Source of the DNA: a virus
IMG/VR virus record: IMGVR_UViG_3300023179_000315
Coordinates: 1 to 33,349 of that record
Direction: 5' to 3' (one strand)
DNA length: 33,349 nucleotides
Each line of letters starts with the position of its first letter. The stretch's first letter is position 1. Position numbers and translations under genes: made by a program. Shown here piece by piece: positions 13,941 to 22,115 of the stretch. The notes beneath the pieces were generated by a model that saw nothing but the letters and a program-made list of their open reading frames with translations, was not told the DNA's origin and ran no database searches.

Positions 13941-13946
13941 TATAAA

Positions 13947-13973
13947 AGTTTAAAATGTCAAACGTTTTAAACT
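13947..13973 (+). terminator. Hairpin after the long fibre gene
   Basis: A 9-bp perfect stem (AGTTTAAAA / TTTTAAACT) with a 9-nt loop begins 6 nt after the fibre stop codon. AT-rich and without a clean U tract, so it may be a weak terminator or an mRNA-end stabiliser. A second small hairpin (TTGGAA / TTCCAA) lies at 14017-14032, just before the next promoter. Confidence 0.4.
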
Positions 13974-14030
13974 CTAGGTTTACACCAAGTAAATGTTGTT
14001 TTAGTTGTTTTGGAAATTGGAACTTTTTCC

Positions 14031-14038
14031 AATAAATA
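14031..14038 (+). promoter_or_regulatory. Late-type promoter (AATAAATA)
   Basis: AATAAATA, 6 nt before the ATG of the second fibre gene. Same core and spacing as at 10377, 20984 and 30452. Confidence 0.6.
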
Positions 14039-14044
14039 ATATAT

Positions 14045-16690
14045 ATGGGCTACGAGTATATAAGACAGCCACAAATATTTACTAGACCGATTTCCGCTCT
14101 TGGTGGTATACATCCTTATGTAACATACCCTCAATACCGTACTGCATTTACTTCGTGGAACACTACAACAACTACAAATACCACAGTATTTAGTATACCG
14201 GGAACTTTTCCTATTCTTGAAAAATCAGAATCTTTTATTGTAAATGTCAGCGGTGTTGTACAAGCACCAAACAAATATACAGTTAATAGAGATTTTAGAA
14301 CAATTACTTTTACACAAGCTATACCTGCAAGTACACTTGTTAGTTTTACTCAAATTGGTACCATAGCCTTAGATACTGCTACATACGTATCTTTAACATC
14401 CCAAGAAATTATTGTTAATGCTAATAGCGCGACAGATGCCGTAAAAATTACACAAAAAGGTACTGGTAATGCTTTAAGAATTGAAGATTCAACCTCAGAT
14501 ACAACACCATTTATTATTACAAATAATGGTAATGTAGGTATTGGAACTATTACTCCAACACAAAAATTACATGTAAACGGGTCAATTGCTCTACAAGGTA
14601 CAACAAACACCTTATTAATAAATTATTTAGGAACACAAACAATTTTAAGCCCAGATGCGAGCGATTGGGGTACATCTCTTCGCTTGGCAGGATCGTCAGA
14701 TACTTATCCAAATACAGCAGCTTTATACGTAAATGGTAATATAGCATTATACTCTGATAATAATAGAGATATAGGCATTGGTACTGCTAATCCAGTTGCT
14801 AAACTTCATGTTTCTCAAAGTAGTACAGACCCTGCTATTAAAATTACTCAAAGTGGAACCGGTCACGCCTTGCTTGTGGAAGATACAGGTTCAGTCGATG
14901 CAACACCGTTTGTTATTAATACTGATGGTAAAGTAGGTATTGGAACAACCACACCAGCAGCGGGATTACATTTAGCAGGTACAGCTTTAAATGATAACGG
15001 TATTATACAAGATGCTACAAGTACATACTCCCCTTACATAATACAAAAGTTCCCTAGTAGTATACGATCTACAAATACCAATATAACAATTTACGATCAA
15101 GGTAATGAAAATTTAGTACTTACTAAACCTTCTCATAGTATTGTTTTTAATAAAACAACTACAGACCCTGCTTATTATTATTGGGTATCTACAAACACTT
15201 CTCCGACAGCAGAATTTGTATTAGCTGGTACAAATAATTTATTTAATGAGTCTGAGGCTTATGTTGTAACAGTTGGCGGTTTACTACAACCCGCAGATTC
15301 TTATACTGTTAATCCTACTAAACGAAGAATAACTTTTGTTGATGCTGTTTCTGCAGAAGAGGTTTATGTTTTTCAAACCGTTCGTTCATTACTTTCTGGA
15401 ACCTATGCAAACGTTACCCTCAATCAATGGATAACATCTAGTCGTGCAGCAACTTCATCTTTTTATCTTACCGGTAGTATCGGTCTTTCAAGTACACCTG
15501 AACAATATGTTGTAGGTGTTGGTGGTGTTTTACAGCTACCAACAGAATATAGTATTAACACTATTAACCGAACAATTAACTTTACATCAAGTGTTCCACC
15601 TAGTACTGTTGTTACAGTTTCATTTTTACCTTCTGCAGTATCAACAACAAGTGATGCTGATATACAGTTTTTATCAACCTTTAAGTCATGGACAACATCT
15701 AGCTATCAACCAATTACAGTTTTACCACTTACAGGTACTATACCTTTATTAGGTGAAGAAGCAGGATTTATTGTTAATGTAGGTGGTGTACTACAAACAC
15801 CAAACACATATTCTGTAGATCGTGTTTATAGAACTATTACTTTTTCTTCACCTATTCCTAGAAATGCACCGGTAGGTGTTACTCAATTAGCTGCTCCGTA
15901 TTTCCCTATTGTGTACAGTACACAATTTAATGTCGCAACCGGCGGTACTTCAACAGCAGCCGCCCGCGCCATGCTATTCTTGGATGGTAAATATGAAGGT
16001 AGAGTTGGTATTAAAACTACAACACCAAGAGCTACACTAGACCTTGGCCCAACAACTGGTAATAAATTAGCACTTTGGAGTGATGCAGACGGTCAATATG
16101 GTCTTGGAATAAATAGTTTACTACTTCAAATATATTCTTACTGGGGAAGAGGATTAAGTGGTGAAATAGCATTTGGTATTGGAGATAATATTACTTTTAA
16201 CGAGTTAGCACGTATAAAGAGTTTGTCAGGGGTTGGTCATTTAGGTATTGGTACTTCTTCTCCTGTTCATCAACTTCAGCTTAGTAAAGATTCAGCAGCT
16301 AAACCTTCTACTAGTACATGGGCTATAGCTTCAGATGAAAGAATTAAAGAAAATATAATATTAGCTGATAATGATAGATGTTATGAAATTGTTAAAACAT
16401 TACCATTAAAACGCTATACTTGGAAATCTGATGTATATACCCCTGCTCAAGTACCTGATAGATCAAAACTAGGTTGGATTGCTCAAGACGTACAAGCAGT
16501 ATTTCCTAAAGGTGTTGCTGTTTCTCCTTTATGTTCAAATAATATAGTAATTGAAGATTGTTTAACTTTAAATACTGATCAAATATATGCTTCAATGTAC
16601 GGTGCCTTACAGCAATTAATAACTGTAGTAGAAACACAATCTCAAACAATATCAGCTCTTGAAACAAGAATACAAATTCTTGAAAGTTAA
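14045..16690 (+). CDS. Second tail-fibre protein with S74 chaperone domain (881 aa)
   Basis: Modular beta-rich fibre. Four copies of a module of about 45 residues contain G-(V/L)-(V/L)-Q-x-P-x-x-Y-(T/S)-(V/I), then R-x-I-x-F; they fall near residues 58-110, 395-450, 475-530 and 565-620. At least three segments of the type VGIG(T)-T-P-x-x-x-L-H-(V/L) lie between them, a motif frequent in phage fibre shafts. The last 119 residues begin Ser763-Asp-Glu-Arg-Ile-Lys, an S74 autocleaving chaperone, with a C-terminal coiled coil. A full-length S74 domain directly after another S74 fibre suggests two different trimeric fibres, or a shaft and tip pair. Confidence 0.88.
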   Translation: MGYEYIRQPQIFTRPISALGGIHPYVTYPQYRTAFTSWNTTTTTNTTVFSIPGTFPILEKSESFIVNVSGVVQAPNKYTVNRDFRTITFTQAIPASTLVSFTQIGTIALDTATYVSLTSQEIIVNANSATDAVKITQKGTGNALRIEDSTSDTTPFIITNNGNVGIGTITPTQKLHVNGSIALQGTTNTLLINYLGTQTILSPDASDWGTSLRLAGSSDTYPNTAALYVNGNIALYSDNNRDIGIGTANPVAKLHVSQSSTDPAIKITQSGTGHALLVEDTGSVDATPFVINTDGKVGIGTTTPAAGLHLAGTALNDNGIIQDATSTYSPYIIQKFPSSIRSTNTNITIYDQGNENLVLTKPSHSIVFNKTTTDPAYYYWVSTNTSPTAEFVLAGTNNLFNESEAYVVTVGGLLQPADSYTVNPTKRRITFVDAVSAEEVYVFQTVRSLLSGTYANVTLNQWITSSRAATSSFYLTGSIGLSSTPEQYVVGVGGVLQLPTEYSINTINRTINFTSSVPPSTVVTVSFLPSAVSTTSDADIQFLSTFKSWTTSSYQPITVLPLTGTIPLLGEEAGFIVNVGGVLQTPNTYSVDRVYRTITFSSPIPRNAPVGVTQLAAPYFPIVYSTQFNVATGGTSTAAARAMLFLDGKYEGRVGIKTTTPRATLDLGPTTGNKLALWSDADGQYGLGINSLLLQIYSYWGRGLSGEIAFGIGDNITFNELARIKSLSGVGHLGIGTSSPVHQLQLSKDSAAKPSTSTWAIASDERIKENIILADNDRCYEIVKTLPLKRYTWKSDVYTPAQVPDRSKLGWIAQDVQAVFPKGVAVSPLCSNNIVIEDCLTLNTDQIYASMYGALQQLITVVETQSQTISALETRIQILES

Positions 16691-16691
16691 T

Positions 16692-16719
16692 TTGATTTCT
16701 TTTTAAAGTAGTTTACAAT
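16692..16719 (+). promoter_or_regulatory. Sigma70-like promoter of the queC cluster
   Basis: -35 TTGATT, 16-nt spacer containing TTAAAGT at the same offset from the -35 as the repeated promoter family, -10 TACAAT. The queC ATG is 8 nt beyond the -10. A divergent member of that family, expected to act early. Confidence 0.5.
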
Positions 16720-16727
16720 TACTACAT

Positions 16728-17453
16728 ATGTCTAAATGTGTAGTAATTTTTTCAGGTGGTGCTGATAGTACTGTTATTCTTCATTACTGTCTTTCAAAGT
16801 TTGATGAGGTTTATTGTTTAACCTACAACTATAACCAACGTCATAAAATCGAAATTGATAGAGCACTGAATTATACAACCGATCTTGGTGTCGGTCCTGA
16901 TCACAAAATTAAACAGCATACTGTTGTGGACTTGACATTTTATGCCCAGCTTGCTGATTCTTCAGCTCTTACTAATCCTGATATTGAAGTACCAAATATG
17001 AAGGATGTTATCGGGCACCCCCAGAATGCTGCACACGTTCCTAATCGTAATATGACAATGCTTTCAATTGCAGCTGCTTATGCTGAATCTAGAGGTGCTA
17101 CAGATGTTTATTATGGTGCAGCTCAAATTGACGACATAAGCGGACACTGGGATGGGACAGTTGAGTTCTTAAACTTAATGAACACAACTTTATCTCTAAA
17201 CCGGAAGCACAAGATCCGAATTAGTGCACCTCTTATGGTTAAGTCCAAAGCTGAAATCTTTAAATGGGGTATTGAATTAGGGGTAGACTTTTCTAAAACT
17301 CATACCTGTTACAAAGGAGAAGAAGTAGCTGACGGAGTCTGTCCCGCATGTGCTAGTCGTATTCAAGGGTTTATAGGTGCTAAATTAATAGATCCAATAC
17401 CATATGCTATTGATATTGACTGGAACAAGTATAACTGTAAGCCTATAATTTAA
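16728..17453 (+). CDS. queC: 7-cyano-7-deazaguanine synthase-like protein (QueC)
   Basis: QueC converts 7-carboxy-7-deazaguanine to preQ0 with ATP and ammonia, through an amide intermediate. The PP-loop SGGADST is at residues 9-15, followed by YNQRHK, SALTNPDIEVP, HVPNRNMTMLS and the C-terminal zinc segment. In usual QueC that segment reads C-x8-C-x2-C-x2-C; here it has Cys194, Asp202, Cys205 and Cys208, so one ligand is Asp. Length (241 aa) is normal. In phages QueC belongs to pathways that place 7-deazaguanines in DNA to block restriction. The next gene is a class II glutaminase, the partner domain fused to QueC in Gat-QueC proteins. QueD, QueE, FolE and DpdA are not in this window. Confidence 0.9.
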   Translation: MSKCVVIFSGGADSTVILHYCLSKFDEVYCLTYNYNQRHKIEIDRALNYTTDLGVGPDHKIKQHTVVDLTFYAQLADSSALTNPDIEVPNMKDVIGHPQNAAHVPNRNMTMLSIAAAYAESRGATDVYYGAAQIDDISGHWDGTVEFLNLMNTTLSLNRKHKIRISAPLMVKSKAEIFKWGIELGVDFSKTHTCYKGEEVADGVCPACASRIQGFIGAKLIDPIPYAIDIDWNKYNCKPII

Positions 17454-17455
17454 GG

Positions 17456-18100
17456 ATGTGTGCGATAAGTGGCTCGAGCAGCTTGGATAAAGCTCATGAA
17501 CTCTACAAGCTAGGTCTTGATAGAGGTTATCAGTCTTCAGGCTTCTTAGGTGTTACTAAGAACAATTTTGTCTGCCTTAAACAGAAGGAAGTATTTGAAT
17601 TAGATTACCTTAAAAAGGAATTAAAAGAGACTGAAGAGTTTCCTATCTATTGTTTGTTTCATTCCCGGGCTCCTACTAACACGACTCAGCAGGACTTCTC
17701 ACCTAAGACTACTCATCCTTTCTCTTACAAGCATTGGTTTGTTGGGCATAATGGCATCATTCAGAACTTTCATGAACTAAATTCATATGCTACTTGTATG
17801 GCTTTTAATACAGATTCTGCTATGATACCTTATCATCTATGCTGGACTGATGGCAACTTTAAACAGGTATATGAAAAGTATAAAGGTTTATTAACTTCCT
17901 GGATCTATAATTCTTTAATGTCAGAAATTTTTTTAGTTAAGGCTGGTTCATCTCTTCATATGAACGAAGATAGTTTTTGTTCTGTTACTTTTGAAGGCTC
18001 TTCTTCAGTTGATAAAGACGGAATTGTTTATAAATTTAATGGAATGGGATTTGAGGAGTATCAGACCTTTGAATATAACAACCCTTATTTTATTTTATGA
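17456..18100 (+). CDS. Stand-alone class II glutamine amidotransferase (Gat-like, 214 aa)
   Basis: Ntn-type glutaminase with the nucleophile Cys2 directly after Met (MCAISG), plus HSRAPT (69-74), GHNG (97-100) and NTDS (118-121), all as in the GlmS/PurF glutaminase half. No synthase domain follows, so it must pass ammonia to a partner. It starts 2 nt after queC. In some phages and Crenarchaeota this domain is fused to QueC (Gat-QueC), linked there to archaeosine-type 7-amidino/amido-deazaguanines. Here the two are separate genes in reverse order. Ammonia delivery to QueC or to a modified base is the likely role, inferred from context. Confidence 0.85.
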   Translation: MCAISGSSSLDKAHELYKLGLDRGYQSSGFLGVTKNNFVCLKQKEVFELDYLKKELKETEEFPIYCLFHSRAPTNTTQQDFSPKTTHPFSYKHWFVGHNGIIQNFHELNSYATCMAFNTDSAMIPYHLCWTDGNFKQVYEKYKGLLTSWIYNSLMSEIFLVKAGSSLHMNEDSFCSVTFEGSSSVDKDGIVYKFNGMGFEEYQTFEYNNPYFIL

Positions 18101-18825
18101 AACAAGTATTACTCGTAACAGCAACTAAGACCAAAACTCTAGAGGAATTTCAGCAAAGGCCTCTCGCTAAATCGTTACAGATACTTACAGATATTCGATA
18201 CCCGGATGATGCACTTTTTGATTTTGAAATTGTAAAAGATAATTCTTCTGGCCTACCAGAAGTCTATAATCGTTATTTGATTGAAAAGAATAAAAATAAA
18301 ATCATTCTTTTTGTTCATGATGACTTAGAAATTCATGATCTTAATCTTGTTGAAAAGCTTAATGAATCACCTTGGGATATTACTGGTCTTGCTGGTAGCG
18401 GTCAGTTTCAAATTCAAGATAAGAATCTCTGGCATATCTGTGCACCTCGTGAATCATTCTCAGGATCTGTAACTCATCCATTAGCGATACAAGAAGGTAA
18501 TCAGATTAAAGTGGATAACTCTAAAAAGCTTTCAACACTATTTGGTCCTTGGCCACAGCGCTGTCTTATTTTAGATGGTCTATTCATAGCTGTTAATGTA
18601 GAAAGGGCTTTAGAGTCGGGATGGCGCTTTGATGAACGACATAAATTTCATCATTATGATATTGCTTCTTGTTTATCTGCAAATGAAAAGAAACTTAAAA
18701 TGGGTACCTGGCCTATTTTCGTAGTACATTATGGTTTGGGTAATTCATATTTGACACCTGAGTGGGAAGAGTCTAATAAAATTTTTAAAGAGAGTTGGCA
18801 AAATGCCTTGAAGAAGTCTGAATAG
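18097..18825 (+). CDS. StrF-like glycosyltransferase (242 aa)
   Basis: GT-A-like layout. FVHDDLEI at residues 72-79 holds the Asp-Asp expected to bind the metal and sugar nucleotide; then a LDGLFIAV strand near 160 and HHYDIASC near 182-190, the pattern of the family named for streptomycin protein StrF. It overlaps the gat gene by 4 nt, so it is probably co-expressed with the 7-deazaguanine genes and could glycosylate a modified base. Capsule or LPS modification is the alternative. The acceptor cannot be read from sequence. Confidence 0.7.
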   Translation: MKQVLLVTATKTKTLEEFQQRPLAKSLQILTDIRYPDDALFDFEIVKDNSSGLPEVYNRYLIEKNKNKIILFVHDDLEIHDLNLVEKLNESPWDITGLAGSGQFQIQDKNLWHICAPRESFSGSVTHPLAIQEGNQIKVDNSKKLSTLFGPWPQRCLILDGLFIAVNVERALESGWRFDERHKFHHYDIASCLSANEKKLKMGTWPIFVVHYGLGNSYLTPEWEESNKIFKESWQNALKKSE

Positions 18826-18835
18826 CTTTTATACT
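18808..18835 (+). promoter_or_regulatory. Sigma70-like promoter
   Basis: TTGAAG, 16-nt spacer, TATACT; the ATG at 18845 follows 9 nt after the -10. Its -35 overlaps the end of the glycosyltransferase gene. Lacks the AAGTTCC element. Confidence 0.45.
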
Positions 18836-18844
18836 TTACACACT

Positions 18845-19435
18845 ATGATTATTAATAGAGAACAACTAAAAGAAGTAACAGGCTGTGACTACTATGATGG
18901 TTCAGCTTTACATTGTAGACAAGCTTATAAATTTTTTAAAAAGGATGTTAACCCTTTAGGTAATATTATTTCTTTTGTATCACCAATGACTGTAGAAGGA
19001 GATAATCTTATTGACTTGGAAGATTCGCTCAATAAAGACTATATCTATTCCGATATGGCTATGAACTTTATTATGGAGATTCCTAATCAGAAGATTTGGG
19101 GCGGGGTATTATTTCAGCGTTTGCTCAATGCTCAGGTTGGTTCTTTGCTCTGTACAAAATATTTGCAAACTGAAGGATATGTTGATGGTGATGATATTAT
19201 GGTTAAGTGGGGAGATGAGCATAAGAAAGCTTCTGTCTCAATTGCAGCTGAGAAGAATGGAGCCGTTTTAATACATCTTGGTATCAACATTGATGCTGGC
19301 GATAAAGCGCCTGAGTTTGCTTTTTCAACTAAACTTAATGATGACCAAGCTCGTAACTTTATGGCAGATGTTGAAGGCATCTTCTATTCTATCTTATCAG
19401 ATGTCTTTATTGCCACGACTAAGATCATTGTTTAA
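18845..19435 (+). CDS. DUF366-family protein, possible 7-deazaguanine enzyme (196 aa)
   Basis: Matches my memory of archaeal DUF366 (PF04017) proteins: YDGS (17-20) near the N-terminus, GNIISFVSPM, NLIDLED (54-60), a SDMAMNFIMEI segment and later a SIAAEKNGAVLIHLGINID block, in the same order and spacing and at about the usual length of 190. I recall DUF366 members in phages being proposed as a carboxy-deazaguanine decarboxylase (DpdL); that link is from memory and should be checked. The position three genes after queC agrees with a deazaguanine role. Its stop overlaps the next start as TAATG. Confidence 0.65.
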   Translation: MIINREQLKEVTGCDYYDGSALHCRQAYKFFKKDVNPLGNIISFVSPMTVEGDNLIDLEDSLNKDYIYSDMAMNFIMEIPNQKIWGGVLFQRLLNAQVGSLLCTKYLQTEGYVDGDDIMVKWGDEHKKASVSIAAEKNGAVLIHLGINIDAGDKAPEFAFSTKLNDDQARNFMADVEGIFYSILSDVFIATTKIIV

Positions 19436-19782
19436 TGCTCTTTGAATACTTAAAGGATATATTTCTTCTTAAGAAGGGTAACTTACCCCTAGACGATTAT
19501 ATTCCGTTTCTTATTAATAGATGGATATCCTTTGTTGGTAACTCCGCTATTAGTATTAATGAGACTGTTAACCAATTAGGTAACATTGATAAGGCACAGC
19601 ATTATAAATTGCTCCTTAAATGCTTTCCTAAACAGAAGCGTCAGCCTTTTATCAAATACGTAAAGAAGGTCAAAGAAGAAAAAACTAAAGAAGATGATAA
19701 AATAACTCTTATGGCTTCCAATATGGAGATGTCCGAGAGAGAGGTGAAACAATTACTTGAACTTAGAGAACAATTTACTTAA
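19435..19782 (+). CDS. Clamp-loader A subunit, gp62-like (115 aa)
   Basis: Resembles the short phage clamp-loader A subunits (T4 gp62 type): LFEYLKDIFLLKKG, then DYIPFLINRWISF, then HYKLLLKCFPKQKRQPF and a lysine-rich linker, with a C-terminal EMSEREVKQLLEL helix. This is shorter than T4 gp62 (187 aa) but typical of reduced forms. It would join a gp44-like ATPase, not in this window, to load the sliding clamp. It directly follows the DUF366 gene and precedes a co-chaperonin, an order unlike T4's 45-44-62. Confidence 0.75.
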   Translation: MLFEYLKDIFLLKKGNLPLDDYIPFLINRWISFVGNSAISINETVNQLGNIDKAQHYKLLLKCFPKQKRQPFIKYVKKVKEEKTKEDDKITLMASNMEMSEREVKQLLELREQFT

Positions 19783-19794
19783 ATTTAAACATAT

Positions 19795-20220
19795 ATGATA
19801 GCTAACTCAATGGCCTCCTTAGGAGCCCAGGTACACGGAATTGCACCAGAAGATTATAAAGACGTTCCTCTTCCAGAGGATTATGAGATCGTAGAACTGT
19901 TATCAAACGTCATAGCAGTTGAGTATGTAGATGTAGCCGAAGACGGTAAGTCATTAATGCGTAATGGTATTATTTTACCTAACCAGGTTGTTGATCATAG
20001 AGCTTGGAGAGTAGCTAAGGTAACTCTTGCAGGCCCGGATTGCAAACAAGTTAAGATTGGTGATGTAGTTATCTTTCCTGGTGATAGAGGTCTTCAATCA
20101 ATTCAGAAGAATGGTAAGATGCTTGTCTTCTTATCTGAAGAGCGCATCTTTGGCATCTGCAAACCTATCAGTGAAGGTAAAGCTGAGGTTGTTGACAGTA
20201 AAAAGAAAAAGAAGAAATGA
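19795..20220 (+). CDS. Co-chaperonin, GroES/gp31-like (141 aa)
   Basis: GroES-fold features: LLSNVIAVEYVD first strand, a mobile-loop region followed by NGIILPNQ, VAKVTLAGPDCKQVKIGD, then VVIFPGD and a closing EERIFGI strand. T4 gp31 and its relatives replace host GroES so that GroEL can fold the major capsid protein. The N-terminal 30 residues and the final lysine tract are extensions beyond the GroES core. It ends in an ATGA overlap with the next gene. Confidence 0.8.
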   Translation: MIANSMASLGAQVHGIAPEDYKDVPLPEDYEIVELLSNVIAVEYVDVAEDGKSLMRNGIILPNQVVDHRAWRVAKVTLAGPDCKQVKIGDVVIFPGDRGLQSIQKNGKMLVFLSEERIFGICKPISEGKAEVVDSKKKKKK

Positions 20221-20603
20221 GATTAGGCCGTGCAGCATTAGCTCAGCTTTTGATGACTAATGTTGTTGAGTTGAGATTTAGAAGACGAATTGAGAAAGCT
20301 GGATTCGGTGATTATCGCCGAATGCTTTGTACAAATGATAGAGGTCTTCTTATGTCTCAATTAGGTCGTAATATTCTTAACTTTGAACCTGCTACCCAAC
20401 CGCCAAAGTTTAATCCAGCTCAAAAGAATTTAGTTATTACTTGGGACTTGTTTATGCAGAACTATCGTTGTGTTAACTGTAACGACGTGGAAGTGATTGC
20501 TGTTATTAAGACATCACCAGACCCTAAAGATTGGTGGCAGTATTTTAATGAGTCAATTGCACCAATGCCTGCACAGCAAAAGGCTGCCTTTATGAACAAA
20601 TAA
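20217..20603 (+). CDS. Hypothetical protein (128 aa)
   Basis: The basic N-terminal half (RLGRAALAQLLMTNVVELRF, then arginines) looks like a beta-barrel nucleic-acid or SH3-type unit. The second half contains KNLVITWDLFMQNYR and a conserved-looking final QQKAAFM. The start overlaps the co-chaperonin stop. I recognise no named family. Confidence 0.65.
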   Translation: MRLGRAALAQLLMTNVVELRFRRRIEKAGFGDYRRMLCTNDRGLLMSQLGRNILNFEPATQPPKFNPAQKNLVITWDLFMQNYRCVNCNDVEVIAVIKTSPDPKDWWQYFNESIAPMPAQQKAAFMNK

Positions 20604-20606
20604 TTT

Positions 20607-20987
20607 ATGATATCTGTAGCATCAACATTCCTAGAAGAGATTCCCGGAGAAGGGTTTTTAACAAGACATCTTCAAACACCTATTAAGTTTATATTAGGTC
20701 AAAAAGTTATTAAACAAGGTAAACTAGTTTTGTTTAAAAGAGCACATTACTACTTGCATATCACTCTTCTTACCTCAAAAAGCAATAAAGAGTCATTTGA
20801 AATCCCTATTCCTTATAAGGTTGAAGAATATATACATGAAGGTCTAGCCTATTTTGATTATCGTTTACAAGGTCTGTGCGGCTTAGATGAAGAGATTAAT
20901 AGTAGACTAGCTAAAGTAAAAATTAAAAACATTAATCCTTCACAGTATTATAATAAGATTCTAGAGATTCAAGCTCAAAACACATAA
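20607..20987 (+). CDS. Hypothetical protein (126 aa)
   Basis: Alternating beta strands (PIKFILGQKVIKQGKLVLF, HYYLHITLL) followed by helices. No recognised motif. It lies between the co-chaperonin group and the putative head proteins. The late box of the next gene overlaps its stop codon. Confidence 0.6.
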   Translation: MISVASTFLEEIPGEGFLTRHLQTPIKFILGQKVIKQGKLVLFKRAHYYLHITLLTSKSNKESFEIPIPYKVEEYIHEGLAYFDYRLQGLCGLDEEINSRLAKVKIKNINPSQYYNKILEIQAQNT

Positions 20988-20990
20988 ATA
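20984..20990 (+). promoter_or_regulatory. Late-type promoter (ATAAATA)
   Basis: ATAAATA overlaps the stop of the preceding gene and ends 8 nt before the ATG at 20999. By T4 geometry the start site would be about 3 nt before that ATG, giving an essentially leaderless message. Confidence 0.65.
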
Positions 20991-20998
20991 ATATACAT

Positions 20999-21889
20999 AT
21001 GGCAACTAAAAAATTTGATTCACTTTTTGGACAACTCCTAACTGAACTTACACCTGTTGGTGCTGAATACGAGACATTCACAGGTTCATTAAAGTCAGGT
21101 ATCGGTACAGCACCAGGTGGTGGTTATCTTATCGGTAAATTAGCTGATGCTTTAGGTAAATCTAAAGAAGAAGTTGTTGATATGATTTCTAAAGATTTGT
21201 ATGATAAGGTGTTCCCAGGTGGAGAAAATCCAGCTAATAATGAGGATGCTTATCGCGCAGCTATCTCTAATGCTGTTATTGAAATTGTTAAAGGTATAGA
21301 AGATTCAGCTGGTGTCAAGATTCCTGGTGCAGGTAAAGCCGTTGCAGGTTATACAGCAAGAGTCATCTCACAACTCGGTGATGCTAAGAAAGAGTACGGT
21401 GCTAAAGTTTCTAGACAAGAAGTTAAAGCAGCAGTAGAAGACGCTGAAGAAGGTTCTGTTGAGAATGGTAAGCCATCTGAGCCTAAAGCTCCTAAAGCAG
21501 CTCGTTATATGGATGAGGCTGAATATGAAATTTTAACACCAGAAGAGATGTCTGAAGCTGGTATTGAGCTTTCAGATGAATTAAAAACATATTATGGACG
21601 TATAGAAAATTTAGCAAATCAAGTACAAAAAGGTAAAGATTTAGCTAACGCAGTTTCCGGAGGAGAAGATATTACACGAGGTAGTCAGAAAGTTTCAGCT
21701 TTAATTCGTGCTGGTGCTGTTAAATATGCATCAGCTGAAAACTCAGATCAAGACATTGAAGCTTTAGAAGCTGGCGAAGAAGATATCGAAGATATCGGTC
21801 GTAAAGAATTTGAAAAGTCATTTGGTAAAGTTTATAAAGACTATATGGCTTCCCAACCTGGATCAATGAATATTGGATTCGAAGACTAA
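20999..21889 (+). CDS. Putative virion/internal head protein (296 aa)
   Basis: The N-terminus KFDSLFGQLLTEL fits the F-(D/N)-x-x-(Y/F)...L-x-E leader shared by the genes at 21894, 22116 and 22411 and resembles T4 capsid-targeting sequences, with possible cleavage after Glu16. The rest is Ala/Gly-rich then acidic, with low-complexity Glu/Ala stretches and no enzyme motif. Its own late-type promoter supports late, structural expression. The targeting idea is an inference. Confidence 0.65.
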   Translation: MATKKFDSLFGQLLTELTPVGAEYETFTGSLKSGIGTAPGGGYLIGKLADALGKSKEEVVDMISKDLYDKVFPGGENPANNEDAYRAAISNAVIEIVKGIEDSAGVKIPGAGKAVAGYTARVISQLGDAKKEYGAKVSRQEVKAAVEDAEEGSVENGKPSEPKAPKAARYMDEAEYEILTPEEMSEAGIELSDELKTYYGRIENLANQVQKGKDLANAVSGGEDITRGSQKVSALIRAGAVKYASAENSDQDIEALEAGEEDIEDIGRKEFEKSFGKVYKDYMASQPGSMNIGFED

Positions 21890-21893
21890 TTTT

Positions 21894-22115
21894 ATGGAAC
21901 TAAATACACCACATTTCAATACAATCATTAACGAACTTCTTTCAGAGGGTAAGAAGTCTTATTCAGCTAAACAAGCCCACAAAGGCAAAGACATCGGTAA
22001 GAAAGGTAAAAACTTTGCCAAGATTGCTAAGTCAGCTGGTAAGAAATACGGAAGCAAAGCTGCTGGTGAACGCGTGGCTGGAGCTGTTCTTAAGAAGCTT
22101 CGTAAGGGCAAGTAA
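21894..22115 (+). CDS. Small basic internal-head-like protein (73 aa)
   Basis: Begins MELNTPHFNTIINELLSEGK; the Leu-Ser-Glu before Gly fits a prohead protease site. What follows is almost entirely Lys, Gly and Ala (GKKGKNFAKIAKSAGKK), a DNA-binding, histone-like composition that would suit a protein packed with DNA in the capsid. The extended frame from 21873 would need a TTG; the ATG at 21894 is 4 nt after the previous stop. Its stop codon directly abuts the convergent gene's. Confidence 0.6.
   Translation: MELNTPHFNTIINELLSEGKKSYSAKQAHKGKDIGKKGKNFAKIAKSAGKKYGSKAAGERVAGAVLKKLRKGK

Noticed and set aside
14350-14747. Antisense frames within the second fibre gene
   Set aside because: Low-complexity translations without start signals, fully inside a convincing fibre gene.
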